A stretch of DNA of 37,594 nt from Runella sp. GTDB lineage: Bacteria > Bacteroidota > Bacteroidia > Cytophagales > Spirosomataceae. The stretch lies in the NCBI GenBank assembly GCA_023254175.1, contig JALQYJ010000064.1, positions 1 through 37,594 of the forward strand, given 5' to 3'. The position numbers and the translations under genes are program-made. Positions 34,049 to 37,594 of the stretch are shown here, piece by piece. The notes beneath the pieces were generated by a model. It was given only the letters and a program-made list of their open reading frames with translations, had not been told where the DNA came from and ran no database searches. Numbering within the stretch: the stretch's first letter is position 1; each line of letters starts with the position of its first letter.

Positions 34049-34381
34049 CTACCCACCCGCTTTTTTAGCTTTATAACCTTTGGCCAATAACCATGCTAGA
34101 ATTTTGTCGCGAAAATCACCCTGAATCAAGATTTCACGGTCTTTGGCAGTGCCGCCTGTGCCGCAGAGGTTTTTGAGTTGTTTGGCCAGGGCTTCCATGT
34201 CACCTATTTTGCCCGTCCATCCTTTGATGGCTGTTACTACTTTTCCGCCTCCTTTGCGTTCGAGCCATACTTTGAGGTCTTGTTGTTGAGGGGTAGGCGT
34301 CGCTTGTTCTTCGTCCGAATCATCAAATTGAAAGCTGGGGTCGGTGGAATAGACGATGCCGCTGCGGTTATTTTTTGCCAT
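34049..34381 (-). CDS. yciH: Translation initiation factor eIF1/SUI1-related protein (YciH type)
   Basis: This is a 110-residue protein with an acidic, low-complexity N-terminus (S-D-E-E-Q-A-T-P-T-P-Q-Q-Q) followed by a SUI1 fold at about 38-105. Conserved pieces are R-K-G-G-G-K-V-V-T, L-A-K-Q-L-K-N-L-C-G-T-G-G-T, I-L-I-Q-G-D-F-R-D-K-I and L-L-A-K-G-Y-K. It should bind the small ribosomal subunit and influence start-codon or initiator selection, although its importance in bacteria is unclear. Its stop codon immediately abuts the stop of the convergent barrel gene with no spacer, so the two 3' ends must overlap in RNA. Confidence 0.92.
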   Translation of the reverse strand: MAKNNRSGIVYSTDPSFQFDDSDEEQATPTPQQQDLKVWLERKGGGKVVTAIKGWTGKIGDMEALAKQLKNLCGTGGTAKDREILIQGDFRDKILAWLLAKGYKAKKAGG

Positions 34382-34433
34382 TATTTTCTTTTTTTTGCCC
34401 CGAAGTAGCAGCTTTTTGGGCGTTTTTTCAAGG

Positions 34434-34694
34434 ATTACGTATCAAATCATTATTTGAGACGTGCCAAATCATGTTTTGGAGCGTGCCCAACGGCTTAAAA
34501 CTAACACATCGGTGTTGTCGAACGATTTTGTTAATTACTACCGCGTGGAAGAGGTAAAACGTCAACTTAAAAACCCCGAAAATAGTCATTTGTCGCTGTT
34601 GGGGACAGCGTTGGAATGTGGCTTTAATTCCCAATCGACGTTCAATCGCGCGTTTAAGAAATTCACGGGAAAGTTACCGAAGGAGTTTGAGTAG
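34434..34694 (+). pseudogene. Remnant of an AraC-family regulator (C-terminal helix-turn-helix)
   Basis: From a GTG at 34461 the frame gives 77 residues matching the C-terminal half of an AraC DNA-binding domain: D-F-V-N-Y-Y-R-V-E-E-V-K-R-Q-L, then the second helix-turn-helix L-L-G-T-A-L-E-C-G-F-N-S-Q-S-T-F-N-R-A-F and the closing F-T-G-K-L-P-K-E-F. The first helix is garbled, and a TGA lies just upstream in frame (34455-34457). The sensor part is missing and cannot fit before the convergent SUI1 gene. It is therefore a 5'-deleted remnant, possibly of a regulator of the ketolase gene 50 bp downstream. Expression as a mini DNA-binding protein from the GTG cannot be excluded. Confidence 0.72.
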
Positions 34695-34744
34695 AAACAA
34701 AAGCGCTGAGCACGGTGTTGTACCAAAAATATCATTAGAAGCGT

Positions 34745-35479
34745 ATGTCATCACTTCCCGCCATCAAACCCAGCCCCATCGGTACCAAAGGTCTTTGGAT
34801 AGCCCTAACGGTGTTGGTGTTGTGGTTTGCTCACCTTGCGTTTTTGTTGCATTATCCGCTGCATTTTAGTGACCCTCTCTTGCTTGTTTTTGTGTTGATT
34901 CAGATGCACCTTTATACGGGCTTATTCATTACAGCACACGACTCCATTCATGGGGTTGTTGCGCCTGAAAATAAGTCGCTAAACGACGGCTTAGGGCTGT
35001 TGTGCGCGTCTTTGTTTGCTTTCAATAATTATAAAACACTCTCATCGAAGCACCACCTACACCATCGCTATGCGGCCACCCACGATGACCCCGATTATCA
35101 CGACGGTCATCCCAACTTCTTTTTGTGGTTTTTGGCTTTTGCCAAAGAGTATATTTCGGTGATTCAAGTCATCTTTATGGCGGTGACGTACAACGTGTTG
35201 AAACTGTGGTTTCCGTGGGAGAATTTGGTAGTATTTTGGATGGTACCTGCGATGTTGAGTACGTTTCAGTTGTTTTATTTCGGAACGTATTTACCCCACC
35301 GTGGCGAGCATGAAAATGCGCCATACAATGCCCGTAGTCAGAAGTTAAACCACGTATGGGCGTTTTTGAGTTGCTATTTTTTTGGTTATCACCTAGAACA
35401 TCACGCGTATCCATACCTGCCATGGTGGCGTTTGCCCGAAGCGCGCGAGCGAGTGGCGGCGGTTTTGAAAAACCGATAG
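34745..35479 (+). CDS. crtW: CrtW-type beta-carotene 4-ketolase
   Basis: This is a 244-residue integral membrane di-iron enzyme of the fatty-acid-hydroxylase/desaturase fold. The three histidine boxes are H-D-S-I-H-G (H65, H69), H-H-L-H-H (103-107) and H-L-E-H-H-A-Y-P (H216, H219, H220). F-G-T-Y-L-P-H-R (180-187) is a CrtW-specific signature that separates it from ordinary desaturases. It would add 4-keto groups to beta-carotene or hydroxylated carotenoids, giving orange-red ketocarotenoids. Four hydrophobic segments are visible. No other carotenoid genes (crtB, crtI, crtY, crtZ) are in the window, so it must work with genes elsewhere. The AraC remnant precedes it. Confidence 0.85.
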   Translation: MSSLPAIKPSPIGTKGLWIALTVLVLWFAHLAFLLHYPLHFSDPLLLVFVLIQMHLYTGLFITAHDSIHGVVAPENKSLNDGLGLLCASLFAFNNYKTLSSKHHLHHRYAATHDDPDYHDGHPNFFLWFLAFAKEYISVIQVIFMAVTYNVLKLWFPWENLVVFWMVPAMLSTFQLFYFGTYLPHRGEHENAPYNARSQKLNHVWAFLSCYFFGYHLEHHAYPYLPWWRLPEARERVAAVLKNR

Positions 35480-35646
35480 GTGCGGTTCGGTTGCTCACAA
35501 GCGCGAGAAAAGAAGTTGAAAATCGGCCCAATGGGGAATAAAGTAGCAATAGTGGGTCAATATAAAAAGTGTTGTTTGAACGCACCAAATGGTATTTTGT
35601 GCTTTTCTTTGTGGTGTCAATTGTTCATGCTTTGCCCCAATAACCT

Positions 35647-36309
35647 ATGTCTTCGCACCACGTTGTCCGAGAAAAACAAGAACCCGCCCTGCTGATTGCC
35701 AACGGCGAAGGTTGTAGCTTTGAATTGATGGGGCAGCTGCTCGAATGGTCGCCGTTTGTGGTAGTGCTCGACCACGCCATTCATCGAGTGCTTGATTTGG
35801 GGATAAAAGTGGATGTGCTTTTGGGAGATTTTGACCGAAATGTAGATTTTGAAGAAATACACGCTCGTCAGTACCCGCTTGAGATTATTCATACGCCAGA
35901 CCAAGACAAAACAGACCTCGAAAAAGGAATCGAATTTTTGATAGAACGCGGTTTTCCCGCTGTGAATATCGTGTGGGCGACGGGCCGACGGGCCGATCAT
36001 AGTTTGACCAATATGACGAATATTGTTCGGTACAAGAACCAAATCAAATGCGTGATGCTGGACGATTATTCCAAAATTTTTCCCTTAGTCGGGACGTTTG
36101 AAAAATGGTACGCTGCCGAAACGCCCATTTCGCTCATTCCCGTTGGAACAGTGATGGGGATTGCCACTGAAGGTTTGAAATATAATCTTGAAAATGAGTC
36201 GCTTGTGCTGGGGTATCGAAATGGGAATAGCAATGAGTCGGCAGCAGATGGGTTTGTGAAAATCTCGGCCCAATTGGGCGATTTGTTGATTATGGAATGC
36301 TGGGATTAA
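35647..36309 (+). CDS. Thiamine pyrophosphokinase
   Basis: This is a 220-residue cytoplasmic enzyme that transfers pyrophosphate from ATP to thiamine to make thiamine diphosphate. The hallmark segments are in order: L-L-G-D-F-D (D61, D63), T-P-D-Q-D-K-T-D-L-E-K (D85, D87, K88, T89, D90) and T-G-R-R-A-D-H-S-L-T-N (112-122). The C-terminal beta domain has the usual thiamine-binding region near G-L-K-Y-N-L-E-N-E-S-L, where the consensus has W/L-P-L and a late Ser/Asn pair (S-N-E-S-A). Length fits the family. It is followed by a 125-bp gap and the epimerase gene, and is preceded by 167 bp of unremarkable DNA. Confidence 0.93.
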   Translation: MSSHHVVREKQEPALLIANGEGCSFELMGQLLEWSPFVVVLDHAIHRVLDLGIKVDVLLGDFDRNVDFEEIHARQYPLEIIHTPDQDKTDLEKGIEFLIERGFPAVNIVWATGRRADHSLTNMTNIVRYKNQIKCVMLDDYSKIFPLVGTFEKWYAAETPISLIPVGTVMGIATEGLKYNLENESLVLGYRNGNSNESAADGFVKISAQLGDLLIMECWD

Positions 36310-36434
36310 TGGGGTGCCTTGCAGGCATTTGACTGGAACCGTGATATCGAATTGATGCACCAGCAGTTGTTTAACGTAGGAGTTTATTTAACAAAAAAAG
36401 GGGTAACCCTAATCTAATTTCTTCTTTTATAGCG

Positions 36435-37538
36435 ATGCCTATCATTACCCATATTGAGGTTTTTAAGTTTAATATACCCCTTCAAGCCCCTGTTACAATT
36501 GCCATCGGGACGATTGAGGAGGCACGTAATATTTTGGTCAAAATTCATACATCGGATGGCGTGTACGGAACAGGCGAAGGTGCTCCGTTTTGGATGATTG
36601 TGGGCGAAACGCAGGCCACTGTTTACGCGGTAGCTTATGATTTGGCAAAACTACTGATTGGGAAAAATCCCCTTGATTTAGAAGGATGTATTGGGGCAAT
36701 GGAACGCTATCTGGCTGCTAACCCTACGGCAAAAAGTGCCTTCGATATGGCGCTGTACGACCTTGCGGCGAAGTATGCCAATATGCCTTTGTACCAATTT
36801 TTGGGAGGGAGCAATCGCCCAATTGCGACCGATGAAACGATTTATATTTCTTCGCCCGAAGCCATGGCAGCGGATGCCGTGAAAATCAAAGAACGCGGTG
36901 CTGATGCCATCAAAGTAAAATTGGGAACAAACGCAACCGATGATATTAAGCGTATCGCGGCGATTCGTACAGCGATTGGCGATGAAATTCCTATTCGTAC
37001 TGATGCCAATCAAGGCTGGGATTACGTGAGCGCACTCAAAGTGCTTAATACCATTGCCGATTGGAACGTAGCGTATTGCGAACAGCCCGTAAAACATTGG
37101 GATTTTGTACACATGGCGCGTCTTCGTCAGCACGCACGGGTGGCTATTTGTGCCGATGAATCGTTGTTTTCACCCCAAGATGCGGTCAAATTGGTGGCTC
37201 AAGAGGCGGTCGATTACTTCAATATCAAACTTTCTAAAAGTGGAGGTTTGCGTAATGCAGTCAAAATCAATGCCATTGCGGAAGGCGCAGGCATACGTTG
37301 CATGATTGGGTGCATGTCGGAGTCGCGCTTGGGGATTTCGGCGAATGCGCATTTTGCGTCGGCGTTGCACAACGTCGCTTTTTATGATTTAGATTCCCCC
37401 TTCGAACACGCTCAAGACCCTGTGTTGGGTGGCATTGTTTACCAAAATCATTACCAAGTGATTATTCCTGACGTACCTGGCCACGGTGCCGATGTAGATA
37501 TGGCGTATTTGCAAAAAATGGAGTCGTTTACGGTATAG
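36435..37538 (+). CDS. Dipeptide epimerase (L-Ala-D/L-Glu epimerase-like), enolase superfamily
   Basis: This is a 367-residue cytoplasmic enzyme. The muconate-lactonizing subgroup catalytic set is complete: I-K-V-K-L (K160, K162), three metal ligands D190 (T-D-A-N-Q), E216 (C-E-Q-P) and D241 (A-D-E-S), and the second-lysine region K-L-S-K-S-G-G (265-271). The late F-Y-D-L-D-S-P (D318, D320) is the D-x-D pair that binds the amino end of a dipeptide, which separates dipeptide epimerases from muconate cycloisomerases and o-succinylbenzoate synthases. It would epimerise L-Ala-D-Glu from murein peptide turnover or a related dipeptide. No murein-recycling gene is adjacent. The ATG is preceded by an AT-rich region. 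Confidence 0.88.
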   Translation: MPIITHIEVFKFNIPLQAPVTIAIGTIEEARNILVKIHTSDGVYGTGEGAPFWMIVGETQATVYAVAYDLAKLLIGKNPLDLEGCIGAMERYLAANPTAKSAFDMALYDLAAKYANMPLYQFLGGSNRPIATDETIYISSPEAMAADAVKIKERGADAIKVKLGTNATDDIKRIAAIRTAIGDEIPIRTDANQGWDYVSALKVLNTIADWNVAYCEQPVKHWDFVHMARLRQHARVAICADESLFSPQDAVKLVAQEAVDYFNIKLSKSGGLRNAVKINAIAEGAGIRCMIGCMSESRLGISANAHFASALHNVAFYDLDSPFEHAQDPVLGGIVYQNHYQVIIPDVPGHGADVDMAYLQKMESFTV

Positions 37539-37594
37539 TACCTTGAAAGGCAAATCGGCAAGAGGCAAAAACAGTACTTTAAAAGTTGCTCTTT

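Noticed and set aside
1-37594. tRNA, rRNA, CRISPR or intact transposase
   Set aside because: No cloverleaf-like segment, regularly spaced repeats or DDE-type gene was recognised while reading; a dedicated search was not possible.

Overview
The window looks like a chromosomal segment of a Bacteroidota bacterium, most likely order Cytophagales (Runella/Spirosoma/Dyadobacter-like). The grounds are TAnnTTTG-type promoter elements, Bacteroidota-typical families (DUF1080, GSCFA, a DUF5723-like barrel, XylR-type AraC regulators with a periplasmic-binding domain, a CrtW ketolase) and fold-back intergenic repeats. No rRNA, tRNA, CRISPR array, phage module or intact insertion sequence was recognised. 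The genus is an inference from family content.

Left part (1-12310): carbohydrate genes. A truncated DegT/DnrJ-type aminotransferase is followed by a secreted TIM-barrel glycoside hydrolase. On the minus strand lie a secreted beta-propeller/DUF1080 fusion and then a GlcNAc/chito-oligosaccharide cluster: GH20 beta-hexosaminidase lipoprotein, ROK sugar kinase, MFS sugar permease and XylR-type regulator. A NagX/HGSNAT-like membrane protein is divergent from the GH20 gene. Together these would trim terminal GlcNAc outside the cytoplasm, import it, phosphorylate it and sense it. A decayed TonB C-terminal-domain gene with an internal stop lies between the regulator and the DUF1080 gene.

Middle (12311-25000): two convergent calcineurin-fold phosphoesterases separated by a hairpin, a Gfo/Idh/MocA oxidoreductase, an HpcH/HpaI aldolase, a family 2 glycosyltransferase, an M1 aminopeptidase, aspartate-semialdehyde dehydrogenase (asd), 5-formyl-THF cyclo-ligase and a POT peptide transporter. 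The intergenic DNA here is rich in structure: a 22-bp imperfect palindrome in at least four copies, tandem TGAG-loop hairpins, and a 112-nt fold-back just upstream of asd.

Right part (25007-37594): a complete tripartite RND efflux operon (small unknown exported protein, adaptor, pump, outer-membrane channel) ending in a strong terminator. It is followed by a GSCFA protein, a DUF5723-like outer-membrane protein, an eIF1/SUI1 homologue, an AraC remnant, a CrtW-type carotenoid ketolase, thiamine pyrophosphokinase and a dipeptide epimerase.

I did not find a convincing wholly new system. The items most worth checking are the repeat families, the asd leader fold-back, the broken TonB-domain gene, the atypical ROK kinase and the unknown first gene of the efflux operon.
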